This document shows positions 48,676-60,921 of a DNA stretch of 64,000 nt, piece by piece (positions within the stretch are counted from its first letter, which is position 1; each line of letters begins with the position of its first letter). Under the pieces are notes generated by a model. That model had not been told where the DNA came from. It did not search any database and saw only the letters and a program-made list of their open reading frames with translations. The DNA lies in assembly GCA_911728455.2 (NCBI GenBank), contig OU452239.1:10708328-10772327 (forward strand), written 5' to 3'. This stretch comes from Marthasterias glacialis. Its lineage: Eukaryota; Echinodermata; Asteroidea; Forcipulatida; Asteriidae. The position numbers were made by a program, and so were the translations under genes.

Positions 48676-51334
48676 GATTTCTTCAAACCAAGGATGAGAG
48701 TGGATGGACATGAAAATTCCACAAAACACCTGGATGTTGTAAATGATATGTAAGAAAAATAATAAAAGAAAAAAGAAAAGGGGGAAAAAAAACAATTCCA
48801 TCACAATACTTTTTTAAAATCCAGAAATCCAGAATAACCTCATCCCTGTCAAACACTTTTTAGACATCAAATTCTTGGAACTGGACATTTTTGTGCACAC
48901 TGAATGCTATTAAGTGAAAAGAGAATGATGATAAAATTTTTTAGTAGCAACCAAGTCTATGCCATACGGGAAACTCGTTCACTGTATGGGAAACTTTAGA
49001 AGTTAGAAGGGGCACCAAAGCCAAGACCGGGGCAACAGAAGTGACCTTCCAGTCCTACTGGTCAATCATTGATTTGGCAAATCAAGTTTATAAAGTAATA
49101 TTCTCATCGGCTCAATGAAATAAGTCACATATATCAATATTGATTTTTTAAAAACATTTATTTACCATTGTAATTATTTATTTGTTATCAGTGCAATGCC
49201 ATCGACATTTCTTTTGTTTATAAATATTGACCACCATTTTGTATGTTCGACCTCCAGTATCATGAAATATTTAACTGGGCTGAAAAAGTTTGCCCTTTGC
49301 CCCCACTCCCCCCTCCCCAAATTCAAGAAAATCCCCACAAGAACTGAACAAGGCCAAATCGCAAATCAAGGCACAGGAAAAATATTTGTAAAGACCATAG
49401 AGCTATATTATAAAGACTCGGCAAAGGTATCTATAGATTATAGTTAAAAAAACAAAAACAAATGGACAATGTAGGAAAATCCAGAACAATCCTAAATCTT
49501 GATGATCATGTACAGTTAAAGCATCATAATGCCGGGCATTTGCTAATAAGATTAAATAAGCACCACCAGCGTCAGGGCTTAACCGAATGGCCAGTACAGC
49601 GTGTGGTAATTATTTCGTTTGCTGAAGGCCAAACTAAAACAAAATGGCGTAAAGGGTGGCCGTTCGGCGACCGGACATTCTGAACCGGTTATTTAACACG
49701 TATACGTACTGATGTTACGCCCTACAATGGCGAAAAATACACATTACTTGTCTAAGCCTCTAGATTAGAAACAGCTCTATGCTATTGCTGGAACATAAAT
49801 TCTAAAAGCCACGGGTTGTAATGCTAAAGGTCATGTATGTATTGCACTACACAACGACTGTACGTTGCGGTATACATGTAATAGTGCTGACCTCAACAGC
49901 ACAAAACCGTCTTTCGTAAAACCGGACATCATACACCGGCCGTTAAATGAAAAATCCAGACTATTTTACCTTAAGTTCCACCGATGAGAATGTCTCCAAA
50001 ATCCCACCGGGAACATACACCTAAAGTTGACTGAGAATAAGACATGTTCTGTAAGGTGTGAGGTAGGAAACTGCGCGGGAATTCCCCATGCGAGTGTGAG
50101 GCTCTACATCATTTTTTTGTATCCAGTATGCTGCTGTCGTGATCTAATGCATGCCACGTCCAACGCGCGTTCGAATAGGGAATGTCCCTAATATTGTGCA
50201 ACCTGGAGTGTGCTGAATGCGTATGTCCATGTACATATACATAATGACGTACTGTGCAAACACTGCATACGATTACACTGCGTTTCTAAAGCAATACAAT
50301 ACACACACCCGCTGTACATAGTTTAGTACGTACCCATTAACATGTAAATTTAGTTGCTGGAGTTATTCATTTTGCACTCTGCCCCCGAACCCATTGCGCT
50401 CGAATCTTGTGAACCCGACACGGTTTCGTTGGTTGAATAAACGGCCCGTGCAACGCTCGGTGATTCCCCAAAGCTTTTATCTTGTGTCACATCAGCCTTG
50501 ATCTTTTAATAGAAAATGGAGTTGGTCGAGGTCACGACGGGATTTTTGTTTTGCTTAAAAAAAATTAAGGGACAGTACAGCATTTTCCCCAATTTGTTGT
50601 TTTTAAATGTATTTATTTATTGACTATACTTATATATATTTTTTGGGGAAAGAAAATGTATTCGCATTTTTAAAATAAAATATGGACTGTCTGCAACCGA
50701 CCTGTGAAAACTAAAATGACCCTGAAAAATATTGTAGGTAACTCAAGAACCGAAAGATATATTTTGGGGTTTGTTAAAAAAAACTTCAAGAGTGTTTTGT
50801 AATTTGTTTACAGAGGAAGCATGGAAGTCAGTTAATATCAGCTGATTTAAACAATTCATTTATATCAATGTTCACTTTAGCGTGATAGTTGATATTGGTA
50901 TGTTTTGTTTGCTTTTTTTCTCAAGCGATGCATTTAAAATGATCTTTAAATTATAAATTTTATATTTATTTATCCTATTATTTGTTTGATTGGTTTATTT
51001 GTTTTATTTGTCTGTTTATTTATATTTTTTCATTTAGGATGTATTGTTTATATTTTTATTTATTATTTGTGTTAATCGATTATATACTCAATGTTTAGTC
51101 ATAGGTAATTTTTTAAACGGTTAATTTCTTCCAATGTTCACTTCATGCATGAATTGATGTCAAAATGTTTTTTTTGCTAGCATCTCCAGAGTTGCATTTA
51201 AAATTGCCTTCAAATTAGACATTTTCGTTCATTTTAAATTTATTTGATCATTTGTTTATTTATTTGTTTTCGTATTTATATTTATGTATTTATTTGTTAT
51301 CTATATATTGTTTGATTGATTGATTGGTTTTATT

Positions 51335-51570
51335 CGTTTGTTTATTTTTATTTTTATTCAGGACTCATTAGATATATCTTTTTATTTAACATTTGTTTAC
51401 CTACTCAAGGTTTTGTCGTGGCCTTTTTTTCATTTCCTCTCTATTATAACAGCGTCTGTTTATTTTTATTTTTATTCAGGACTCATTAGTTATATCTTTT
51501 TATTTATTATTTGTTTACCTACTCAAGGTTTTGTCGTAGCTTTTTTTTTTTTCATTTCCTCTCTATTAAC
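51335..51570 (+). repeat. Tandem duplication of about 118 bp
   Basis: TTTTTATTCAGGACTCATTA, TATATCTTTTTATTTA, TTTACCTACTCAAGGTTTTG and CATTTCCTCTCTATTA each occur twice in the same order with few differences. Confidence 0.9.
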
Positions 51571-51815
51571 AGCTGGATTTGTGAAAATCTGCTTATTCAA
51601 CTTTGACTCTAGAGGCCGTGTCACAGGGCAACTCAGTTTGCAGGCAACTTGGAAGTAAGTAGGCCTGCAGTCAACCATGCCCTTGCACTGTACACAAATG
51701 AACACTTCTTCAAGAGACAATCTCCCAGCTGTGACCGCTGTATGAGTCCACGAATGAATAAACTGAAAATGTGAATGGATTTTCTTGTTAGTGGAGATTG
51801 CCACTGGAATATGGT

Positions 51816-52166
51816 GCAGTGGCGTAACTAAGGGGGCATGAGGGGGCACGCCTTTGCCCCCAGCTGATGTCCAAGGTGCCCCCCCCCCCATTTGAAATCT
51901 GGACTTTTGAGATCAAAAGTTACCAGAATAAAATGTTAAATTTTATGTAGTAATTTCAATGTTTTTAAAACTATATTTTAAAAGTTCACACGCAGAGTGT
52001 ATTTTGTTTTCCTTCAACAACACGTCAGAAGAGCGCTGAAAAGGGGTTTGTTTAGGAAAAATACAAAAGGGAACTACAGTTTTAATCAGACAAAAGTGCC
52101 CCCTAGGAAAAATGGTGCCCCCCCCTTGTGCCCCCCCCCCTAAAATGTTACCCTAGTTACGACACA
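51816..52166. repeat. GTGGCGTAACTA-type G/C-run repeat
   Basis: CAGTGGCGTAACTAAGGGGG at the left and CCCTAGTTACGACAC at the right; interior has two C runs and GTGCCCCC motifs. Confidence 0.65.
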
Positions 52167-52514
52167 GAGCTGGTGACCTATAAACTGCCCCGTGTGACAA
52201 TCCGGGCCTTTTCAGCTCCTGGAACGAACGGTTTCAGAACCGGAGAAGTACTTAATAATATTATTTACTCCTGTATAGTGCAGGTGCAATGACAAAGTTA
52301 CCTCTTTACCAGCGTTAGATCGATTGTGACCGCAACCAAAATACCAAATCCATTGTGAATGAGCTATACATGGTTTATAGCTAGGCCCCGCGACCTTGGC
52401 ACCTCGAGCACTCTTTTAGTGTATTCACGTACATTGCCCCCCCCCCCCGGAGATAGAGGAAACCGGATTTTGAGGCCAGTAGAGGTTCACTCTCAAAACG
52501 TACCTCAATGCTTC

Positions 52515-52690
52515 CAATAGACCTTATGCACATGACGTCATTTGAGTAGGGCGCCCTCGTCTAGAGGTCAAAATGAGGCTGTTCATTGGCCAATCCTGTG
52601 CGCTGCGCGTACAAATCTCTGCGTTTCCATTGTTACATCATCGATTTGCCTCTAAGATGGCGGCTTGATGACGTCAATGCATAAGGTCTT
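52515..52690 (+). mobile_element. Family G TIR element, copy 2
   Basis: AATAGACCTTATGCACATGA start; about five substitutions separate it from 45164-45340 over some 172 bp. Carries two TGACGTCA-type CRE motifs and AAGATGGCGGC. Confidence 0.9.
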
Positions 52691-52774
52691 ATAATATATA
52701 ACAAGAAACTAGTGTAAAATAAGGATGAAAAAAACTTCATAATAAAGCCGTATAAGTGTTTAAGCTTCTACCCA

Positions 52775-52916
52775 CAGACTGTGTAAGTCTCGCGCGTATT
52801 CGAACATTAGGGTCCGTTAAAGCGCGTGATTTTGTTTCCTTTCACATGTTACAGCAATGTGTGTGGGACCAAATGGTCCTAAAAATGTTCGAATACGCGC
52901 GAGACTTGCACAGTCT
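52775..52916. repeat. Inverted repeat with CpG-rich arms
   Basis: AGACTGTGTAAGTCTCGCGC / GCGCGAGACTTGCACAGTCT and GTATTCGAACATTA / AAAATGTTCGAATAC; loop about 75 bp. Confidence 0.85.
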
Positions 52917-54052
52917 ATTGCAGTGACCCCACGCACGCGCGGCTAACTGAATCTGCCAATGTTCTGCAATTTTTGGAGTCACATGATAAAATGCAGGTCA
53001 GCACTTCCACTTCCCAAAATTGAATGGCACCATCTGTTCCTTAGATTAAAAAAAATCTTAGATTTTTCTTGGAATTTCCCTTAAATAATTGTAGTCCAAA
53101 ATACGAATCACACCATCGCACAGCAACTACAACAAAGCATAAAGTTATGAACACACTATTTTGAGTAAGGAATTGTACTGCAAAACAAAATTGAGTTTTA
53201 CCTCCATGGTAAAATGCACCCCGTGTACAAGCACATAATTATACACAGCGACCCTGCCCTACATCAGGTTTAAGCTTATCGTAAGATGTCATCGACGAAT
53301 CAAACAGCCGCCGGGCGCAACCCTCCGTTCTGCACTGATGCCTCCGAAATGGCCATACTTTTCATTTAGACACAAATTTACTACATTTTTTTAAATACTT
53401 GTTCGTCTTGATTTTTCCTTTATTTTCAACATATTTTTAAAATTCCAATCCGAGTGAAACCGCTCACTCGCACAGATAGAAATCGGTGCCATTATTTCAC
53501 TCCGTGGCAGTGAAGATAATTATGAGAAAGTCCCCTCGATTCACACGAAGCGAAAGTAGAAAAGTCCCCGGTTTTCCTATTTTTACCGAGCGTTAAAACA
53601 GCAGGTCAAGTTCCTATCATAACACGCTTGACAGTCTCCTGGTTTTCAATACTCTAAAGGCAGTAGATTAATAACAGGACAATCAAAGTTCTTATCATTG
53701 AACTCAGTAGTTTTCCGTTTCCAAATCTAGTACTGCGGCGGAATAAAAACATCCCACGTACAAAATTATCACATGATGTTACAACAATTTCGTGTGTTTA
53801 CGAAATAAAAACAGCCATTCATCACTCATAGTGTATTATAGAGGGAAACACAATCCTAAGCGCTCATATTCGTTTCTAGGGGACAATGAATCGATACACT
53901 CATTGCACAATTCACAACTTTGCACAACATCCTAAACAGTCTTTCGGTTTTTCTTCTGCGAGAACTACCTGCCTATTTGATGAAGTTTTCTATTAATTAA
54001 GCGGGTTGGTTGTAATTCAGCAAATTGAATTGAGCAATACATTTCCCGTGTT

Positions 54053-54404
54053 TTAAAGCCCCAGCTCAACATTGGAAAACTGACTGTAAATGCTTCCATT
54101 CTTTGCAAAAATCAAGATATTTGTGTAAATAAAACCAACCGGAGAAAATGTCAGCTCGATTCGTTGTTTCATTTTCGAGAAAACGGTAAAAATGCATTCA
54201 GCATTTTTGTACGCAATCCTATAGGCAGAGTTTTCGTCTCACTGAGACGAAAACTATTTTTGAATCTTATTTCGTGTATTTAAAAACGATAACACTTCAG
54301 ACAGAAATATTTCAAGGGAAGTGTTGTACCATTATTATGTAAGATATATGTAAATCTGTGAACATTTATGTTTTTCTTCTTACCAATGTTGAGCCGGGGC
54401 TTTA
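54053..54404 (+). mobile_element. Family I element, complete copy
   Basis: TTAAAGCCCCAGCTCAACAT at the left, ATGTTGAGCCGGGGCTTTA at the right. Internally symmetric about GTTTTCGTCTC-ACT-GAGACGAAAAC. 352 bp, no coding frame. Confidence 0.85.
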
Positions 54405-54669
54405 GTAGCAGTAACAATTGCATCGGTGATAATTTACAATGGGAGTGAAGATTATGATCTGTCCGTTTGTTATAACAACTATTTTACGTAGACATGATAT
54501 TGGGTAGAAATAATTATTATAAAGTCAGTCAGAGCTGAAGACAAGGACGAGTGAAGATTCGACGAGGGCGCCCTCCAAGTAACACGATGCGATCCATCTG
54601 TGTGACCTGTGCAGAGAGCTAGAGGCTGAGATAATTGATTGGTCTGCGCATGCGGGGTTTGACTTTCCT

Positions 54670-54683
54670 GTTTCCATAGACAT
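54670..54683 (+). promoter_or_regulatory. X-box-like RFX site upstream of DRC12
   Basis: GTTTCCATAGACAT about 90 bp before the ATG. The left half GTTTCC and central AT fit the RFX X-box; the right half is imperfect. RFX control is established for many motile-cilium genes, so the place is sensible, but a single match is weak. Confidence 0.3.
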
Positions 54684-54766
54684 TGCTAACGCGCGACGGT
54701 GTGTATACTTTACAGTGACTTCTTGTTAACTTAATAATGTAAATCTATTCAATTAAGAAGGTCAAA

Positions 54767-57700
54767 ATGCCGCCCAAAAAGAAAGGAAAGGGGAAGGGAA
54801 AGAAGGGGAAGAAGAAGAAGAAGAATGGTGAGTCTGAAGATGATATTTTTGAACATAATAGGATGCCATTAAACATGAAAATCTACAACACAGAAAATTG
54901 AATTTGAAGTCAGATTGTTATGTAACTTTAACGAGAAATGGGTGTGTGTGTTTGGGGGGAGGGGGTCGTGGGATGGGAGTAGGGGTGATGGGAGTGGGGG
55001 GGGGGGGGAGCGGAATGGGGCTGTGCCATAAATGAAACATCACAACTATTTTGTGACATTTATAAACGGTAATACTAATAGTGAACACGTAGAACTGGAG
55101 TAAACTGAACACTGGTTACTTGTGATTTTTGTGATTTTTACTTGTGATTTTTGTGTCTATTATTGGAGTATTGGAAAAAAATCATGATACATATAAATCA
55201 TAAATAGTATGTAAATGATCATTACCTTGCAAAATTATTATATTTTTTTCAGATGCTGAATTAACAATTGAAGATAAATACAAGCAGACGCTGAATGAAA
55301 TCGAGGCCCTAAAAGATCACCTTTGTAAGCAAACTTAAACTTTTTGTGTATCAGATCTTTATACTTTGGAGGTAGAAGACTGGAAAATTTGTAAAGCTTG
55401 GGCTGGGGTTGGGGCCGGTAGTGTTGATCTCCCTGATCTGACTAGCCACCGTAGCTTATAAGCGAGGCGGTCACGTATCATGATAACACTCCCCGTACAC
55501 TTCTAAATAAACCGTTCGAAATCCGCTCTAACCGTTCTCAAATTTTGATGCTCAATCTCATCTCTTGTTTTCCGGCCTCAGCGAGTAGGAAGGATCTTGC
55601 AAGACGCTCACACGCTCACAGTGAAGAATGGAAGATGAAGATGAAGGTTGCCCAGGAGGATCTGGACCAACAGAAGCACGATCAACGTGATGTCACATCA
55701 GGTAAAAAAATTGCTTTCTAAAAAATAAATAAATAATCAAAAAAAAAACTGCCCAAATTATTTATTAGTGTACCAGTTGGAGCAGTTTTTTGTAAACAAA
55801 GAGTAACTACAAAATACAGCAGGTTTTACCACCACACAAATGGTATACTTTATTCAGAGAGGGTGAAGGCATTACCAGTTGCAACTTTGTTTTGCCAACA
55901 CTACTAATACTTTTACGCTATCCCTCCCAAATTCTATATCCTCTTTGCCGAAATGAGGATTCAGATGAAATGAGGGTTGTAGGCCCAAATAACAATTGCT
56001 TATCACTGAGTCAGGCAGTTCAATTGTATCTAAATCTGAACATGTTGGACATGACATAGGAGTGGATGACACTAGAGGGTTGAGATCACCTCGTCACCGT
56101 TTTCACGAACAGCCACTCATCTTTAAATCCCAAGTTCATAGAGGCGATTTTCCGTTTTCACGAACAGCCACTCATCTTTAATTAATATTTAATCATATTT
56201 TAGCATTTCTTCATATAAAAAATATGATTCTATAGGTATGATTATGTACTTGAGTATCATTTAACATCGCATTGATGAAAAATAGTACTTATTTTACCTG
56301 TGGAATTACGTTTTAAACGCAAACAAAACTTCAACGTTGATTTTCTCAAAAAAGTTATTCTCGCGCGCATAAAGATAAGTGGCTGTTCGTGAAAACGGTG
56401 ACGACCTGTAGGCAGGTGGTCAAAGGGAGTGAGAGTCGAAAAAATATGTTTTATCTGAATTTCTAAATCATTTTCTTTTTTACTGACTTTTTCTCAAGAT
56501 ATGACACGGCAGTACAAGACAATGCAGACTGAGATGGGGGTCAGAGTTCATCAACTTGAAGCAGATCTTGCCAAGACCAAGACCCAGTTAGGTATCTGAC
56601 ATCTGACCCCAAAACCCACAAGGGGCAACGGGAAGAGGGGAAATACAGAGCGCATAAGATTCAAGTTCGGACGGCCGAGTCGTTGTTAGTGTGGGTTCAA
56701 ATCCCAATAAAGACACATGCTGCCATACAACTTTTTTCAGCTGATTTCCTCAAGTTTTTGTTTCTCAGCTGCACCATTGAAAATTGAAAAACACGGTACC
56801 AAAGTCATGCCATTCCTGGAAATATCCCCTTCTTATGACAAACTTTAGTTGCATACCTTGCATATCTCGCGAGTCAGAAATCCGATATTGAAAACAGTGA
56901 TGGGGTTTGTCACTATTTTCTCGCGATTCCGATGGCAGTTTGAGCTAAAATTTTCACAGGTTTGGTATTTCATGTATTCGTTGGGTCACACAAAGTACAG
57001 ACTGATTTTTGACAATTACCAATGTTTGCCGAAGGCTTTAAAAAACTTGCTTCGTCTTTGGTTTCGTAATGTCATTTTAGCCAGGACACAGCTTGAGCTG
57101 AAATCGACCAAAGAGCAAAAAGAACAAATGACGAAAGAGAAGGATGAGACAATCGCCGAGCTGGAAAATAAGATAAGAAATATGGAATTTTCATACGAAA
57201 ACATGTTGCATGTAAGTACTGATATTTTACACATATGTGACTCAGCATGTGTAAATGAGAAACTTTGAGGTAAAAATTTAAGTCCAAATTTCATCATGTA
57301 GGGCATCTTCCAAGGATTAAAAAGACACCACACTGACCTCTACAGAGTTGACTGTTCTGGATTGGAACCGTAAACTCTGTAGAGGTCAGTGTGGTGTCGT
57401 TTTAATCCTTGGAAGATGCCCTACATGATGAAATTGAAATTGACATTTTTACCTCAAAGTGTCTCATTCACACAGGCTGTGTCACATATTGTTTTTTTTT
57501 TATTTATTTGACCAAAACAAAGATGAAACCGAAAGGAATTGCCAGTCAGCACGTTAGCTTCCATGCACCCCCCAAAGCAAAAGCCCCTTGCCACGCCCAT
57601 ATGTTCTCCAGCTGCTTTTTCTACAGTACTTGGATTTCTGCAGGAAAAGTACTGTATACAATATAAAATTTCCTAGAAATTCCAAAGTTTCAGTCGTTGA

Positions 57701-57862
57701 AGTCAGATTTCCTTGTTATTTTTTTTTTCGCAGGAAGCGTTAGACAATCTGGTCATCAAATTGGATGCAGCGAAGAAAAGATGGACGGCGGAGGCCACCC
57801 ACATACATGGTGTGCAGAAAGAAAAGCTACTGGAGTTTGGACTCAACCCTCTGGATATATAA
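54767..57862 (+). CDS. DRC12: Dynein regulatory complex subunit 12 (CCDC153)
   Basis: Coiled-coil subunit of the nexin-dynein regulatory complex of motile cilia. Six exons in phase: 54767-54827, 55253-55324, 55582-55701, 56499-56591, 57081-57211, 57734-57862; 201 aa, close to the usual length of about 210. The N-terminus is MPPKKKGKGKGKKGKKKKKN, a lysine-rich start shared with vertebrate CCDC153. The middle is continuous heptad-type coiled coil (IEDKYKQTLNEIEALKDHL, MTRQYKTMQTEMGVRVHQLE, KEKDETIAELENKIRNMEFS). The conserved C-terminal part reads ENMLH-EALDNLVIKLDAAKKRW and ends KLLEFGLNPLDI. Introns 3 and 5 each contain a long inverted repeat; the one in intron 5 begins about 20 bp from the exon 5 donor. 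Confidence 0.9.
56092..56404. mobile_element. TIR element in DRC12 intron 3
   Basis: CGTCACCGTTTTCACGAACA GCCACTCATCTTTA-type left end and AAGATAAGTGGCTGTTCGTG with AAAACGGTGACG right end. A partial second left end (TTTTCACGAACAGCCACTCA) follows at 56154-56180, so the left arm is duplicated. Interior AT-rich. Confidence 0.85.
57233..57488. repeat. Very long hairpin in DRC12 intron 5
   Basis: Two arms of about 118 bp separated by about 20 bp. Left includes GTGACTCAGCATGTGTAAAT, CATCATGTAGGGCATCTTCC, AAGACACCACACTGACCTCT; right includes the complements in reverse order. Few mismatches. Starts about 20 bp after exon 5. Confidence 0.93.
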
Positions 57863-58273
57863 CGGCAAACCTGTGGATTAATCAACCTCTGATGTCACAC
57901 CCGGCAACAGTCTGTCCCCGTGGACTGCCACGTAGAGTCACATTGCGTGAACAGATATTTTGCGCGTCTCGCCATGCGCGTTGCCACCTGTTCAAAATTG
58001 AAAATTCTCGCACACCTTTTCCGGTTTATCAATCTCAACACTTGCTTATTAGTGCCGAAAAATGCGCACTGGACAGTGACACACGGGGCAACCGACTACC
58101 AAAATAGCACAATTAAGATTTATCGTGGGTGGTAACAATTGTCGAATGAATTAGGTCAACACAGGGTTTGCATGATGACAAACTAGTAGAGTTTTGACCC
58201 AACCCCCTCTGAACATATAACGGCAAAGCTCAAGCCCAATCAGAACTTCTTAATACCCTTGTGTAGATGTAAT

Positions 58274-58426
58274 AATGGGAAACTGTTGAAGACACTTGGT
58301 GGCAGCAGACTTACCAGGTAAATCCATTGTTCCAGGAAATGTGCACACGCTCAGAACTGCGCAAACAGTGGAGAGTTACCTGGTAAATAAAGTCTGCTGC
58401 CACCTAGTGTTCCAAAGTCTCCTATT
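58274..58426. mobile_element. Family A hairpin element, copy 3
   Basis: AATGGGAAACTGTTGAAGAC, GGTGGCAGCAGACTTACCAG, then TGGTAAATAAAGTCTGCTGC and CCTAGTGTTCCAAAGTCTCC. Confidence 0.85.
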
Positions 58427-58462
58427 GCATTGGGGATAAAGAATTATCTGTTTCACCATGGG

Positions 58463-58580
58463 CAAGCTTGGTGGTCTAGTGGTAAGACATCTGCTAGAGG
58501 GGGTTGTGGGTTCGAATAGTATGTCTGTGGATTTTTTTGCCGCAGGACTCGTGAAAGTACCGAGTACTGGCCCCTTGCAT
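58463..58580 (+). mobile_element. tRNA-like SINE head
   Basis: GCTTGGTGGTCTAGTGGTAA (A box) and GTGGGTTCGAATAG (B box) followed by CCGCAGGACTCGTG and GGCCCCTTGCATG. It lacks an acceptor stem that would fold as a working tRNA. Confidence 0.6.
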
Positions 58581-58749
58581 GCACGTCACACGCGACGACT
58601 GTGCCACGCTCACCATTTTGTAAAGCAATAGGTATACGTGTAATCACTGCGTCGCCTAAAAGTAAAATGCGCACCACACTGCGTAACAATCGGTGGCATT
58701 GACTTCCAAAACGAGGCAACCAAGATTATTGTGATAATGACGTTAGGTG

Positions 58750-58895
58750 AATGGGAGACTTTTGAGCCGTTGGTGGCAGCAGACACAATGGGCCTTTTTG
58801 AGTTCTGAACGTGTGAGCACAGGCTCAGTATTGCGCTTATAGTTCTGAGCACGCATACTACTGGTGAGAACCGTGAAAAAGGACCGTCTCCCAAT
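58750..58895. repeat. Family A hairpin, diverged copy
   Basis: AATGGGAGACTTTTGAGCCG, TTGGTGGCAGCAGAC, and right end GACCGTCTCCCAAT; the right arm lacks the CTGCTGCCACC stretch. Confidence 0.65.
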
Positions 58896-59487
58896 GGGTC
58901 CATACTGTGCTTTTATTTACTCATCCATGTAGGGTAAAACACAACAGTTTCGATTTTTGTTGAGTACGCAACTTGTGTCAAGAGAAATCTTGCATTTCCT
59001 TGAAAATGACTTGTGCCAAGTACCAACTGATTTCTCAAAAACAGGTCACAAATATCGGACAGCACGGTAGCCAGCGAATTCTGAACAACTTATTTTTTTT
59101 CGTTTTGGAAACCTACCAGAAGCTTTTTACTAGGATAGGGTGAAGTGAATATTTGTAAAGATATTTTTACAACTTTTAGAATATTTGAGCAAAATGAACA
59201 AGTTCGGAACAAAAGTAATTTTTTTTTTTAATAACAAGAACAATTACATATATATGGGCCATCAATTAAAAGAACAAAATGTAAATTTTCAACAACAATT
59301 GTAAAGTTTTAAAGTGTATTTTCTACGATTAAAATAGATTGACCAACAAAGAATTATATTTTCTCCCGTTTTCTTTATTTGAATAACAACTTAATTGCAT
59401 TGTTTAATAATTCACACCCAAGTATCTCATTAAAAATATTCAGATATGTACTTTTCAAAATTACTAGCTTCCAAGAAGATCATTAAC

Positions 59488-59611
59488 ATGGGAGACTTTT
59501 TTGGGGGTACTGTGAGGAGGCTGACTTGTCACGTAAATCCATTGTTCTCGGAAATCTGCACATGCTCAGAACTATGTAAACTACGTAAAGTTACCTAGCA
59601 AGTCTCCCATT
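59488..59611. repeat. Family A hairpin element, copy 5
   Basis: ATGGGAGACTTTTTTGGGGG, CCATTGTTCTCGGAAATCTG and GTTACCTAGCAAGTCTCCCAT. Confidence 0.75.
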
Positions 59612-59691
59612 GACAGTAAACAAAATTCGGGGACGGGATTGATGCTCTGAAAATTACAACTTTTTTAATTACAAGTCTTCAACTGGGGCCA

Positions 59692-59837
59692 GTAGGAGAC
59701 TTTGGGACACTAGGGGGCAGCAGACATACCAGGTAGCTTTTCAATGTTTACGTAGTTCTAAGCATATGTAAATTTCAAGACCAACGGATTTACCGGTTAA
59801 GTCTGCTGCCACCTAGTGTCCCCGAAAGTCTCCTATT
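59692..59837. mobile_element. Family A hairpin element, copy 6
   Basis: GTAGGAGACTTTGGGACACT, AGGGGGCAGCAGACATACCA and right end GTGTCCCCGAAAGTCTCCTA. Ends are directly flanked by TA on both sides. Confidence 0.85.
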
Positions 59838-59913
59838 GTCATAGAAAGCAATACTAAGTAATTAGATATAGCAAGCTATACACTAATGCGAGCAGCTTAT
59901 TTATGGTGGTTTA

Positions 59914-60053
59914 CATCACCGCAGCTACGGCCGCCACATGCGCGCGACCTGATGATAGCGCGTCAGCCGCGCATATGTACCAATCAGCATGAAGGATTCA
60001 CAGTGTGTGTGCTTCGACGCCCGCGTACGACGGCCATAGTTGCGGTGGTGTAA
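59914..60053 (+). mobile_element. Family J inverted-repeat element, copy 2
   Basis: CATCACCGCAGCTACGGCCG and CGGCCATAGTTGCGGTGGTG ends; interior ATAGCGCGTCAGCCGCGC and CCAATCAGCATGAAGGATTC match 29533-29670. Confidence 0.85.
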
Positions 60054-60921
60054 ATGCCCATGAACGAGCAGCTCGAATTAGTCCATAGATCATGTGCCCT
60101 TAGTTGACATCAAAACCCCCACAACTTCCTGGTTGGAAATTTCCTTTGATCAAAAAATCCAATTTTGAGATTGTGAATGTACCCTCGTTTTGACGGAGAC
60201 CTTTCAACATTTTGCTGTCCTTAGTTAGGGTTTTCTTAAATGTTTCAGATATTTCTGGAGCATGAGGTGGTTCCTTTCAATTTGTTACAGGAGGTCCAAA
60301 GTTTCAACATTTTTGTTTATATCATACAGATATTAATACAGGTTTTAAAAGGCCCCCCCCCCCGCCCCAAGAAAAAAGTAGTACTCATTTTTTTTTTTGT
60401 GCTAGTCAATATCAATGTATAGTAGTATAACATTCATATTACCAAGAGTGAAATCAACGTGAATGCCTACTAGATTTTGCAGTAGTTGTCCCCGCAGTCT
60501 TTGTGTTTCTCCTCTTGAATCAAGTGTAGCAGTGTCAACATTTCTAAACACTTTCAAAAGTCTTACCCAACTTCTGACCCCCCCCCCCAACCCCTCCCCA
60601 AGTTGTACTCTTTGTACGAACGTGAAAATGTTGAAAACTTTCGAAGGTCCCTGAGCAAGTTGTGATGAATACGTCATGCACTCCTTTGATCATCCAAGTG
60701 TCAGTCTTTTTTTTACATCTGGGGGGGGGGGGAAGAAATGAAATTTGATTCCTTATTTGTTTAAAAGTTAATTCAAGTTAATTCTAAAAGAAAAATCTTA
60801 AAAACATGAGTAGTGGTCTCTTCTTGATGGTAAAGATGGAACGGGGGGCAGGGTGGGGTAGGTGGGGGCATGTGGGGGGGGGGAAAGACGGCAGTGGCAA
60901 TTAATAAAAAATGATAATAGG

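Larger units (their letters stand above)
46288..54640. other. Intergenic region between the divergent BCL3-like and DRC12 genes
   Basis: About 8.3 kb. Satellites occupy 47275-48425. 48840-50500 contains few recognised repeats and short open frames with no family resemblance. 50560-51570 is T-rich low-complexity DNA, and 52930-54050 shows no recognised feature. No exon identified. Confidence 0.5.

Noticed and set aside
58463-58540. Gly/Glu-type tRNA
   Set aside because: Only the D-arm and T-arm regions resemble a tRNA; the variable region is disrupted and a SINE body follows.
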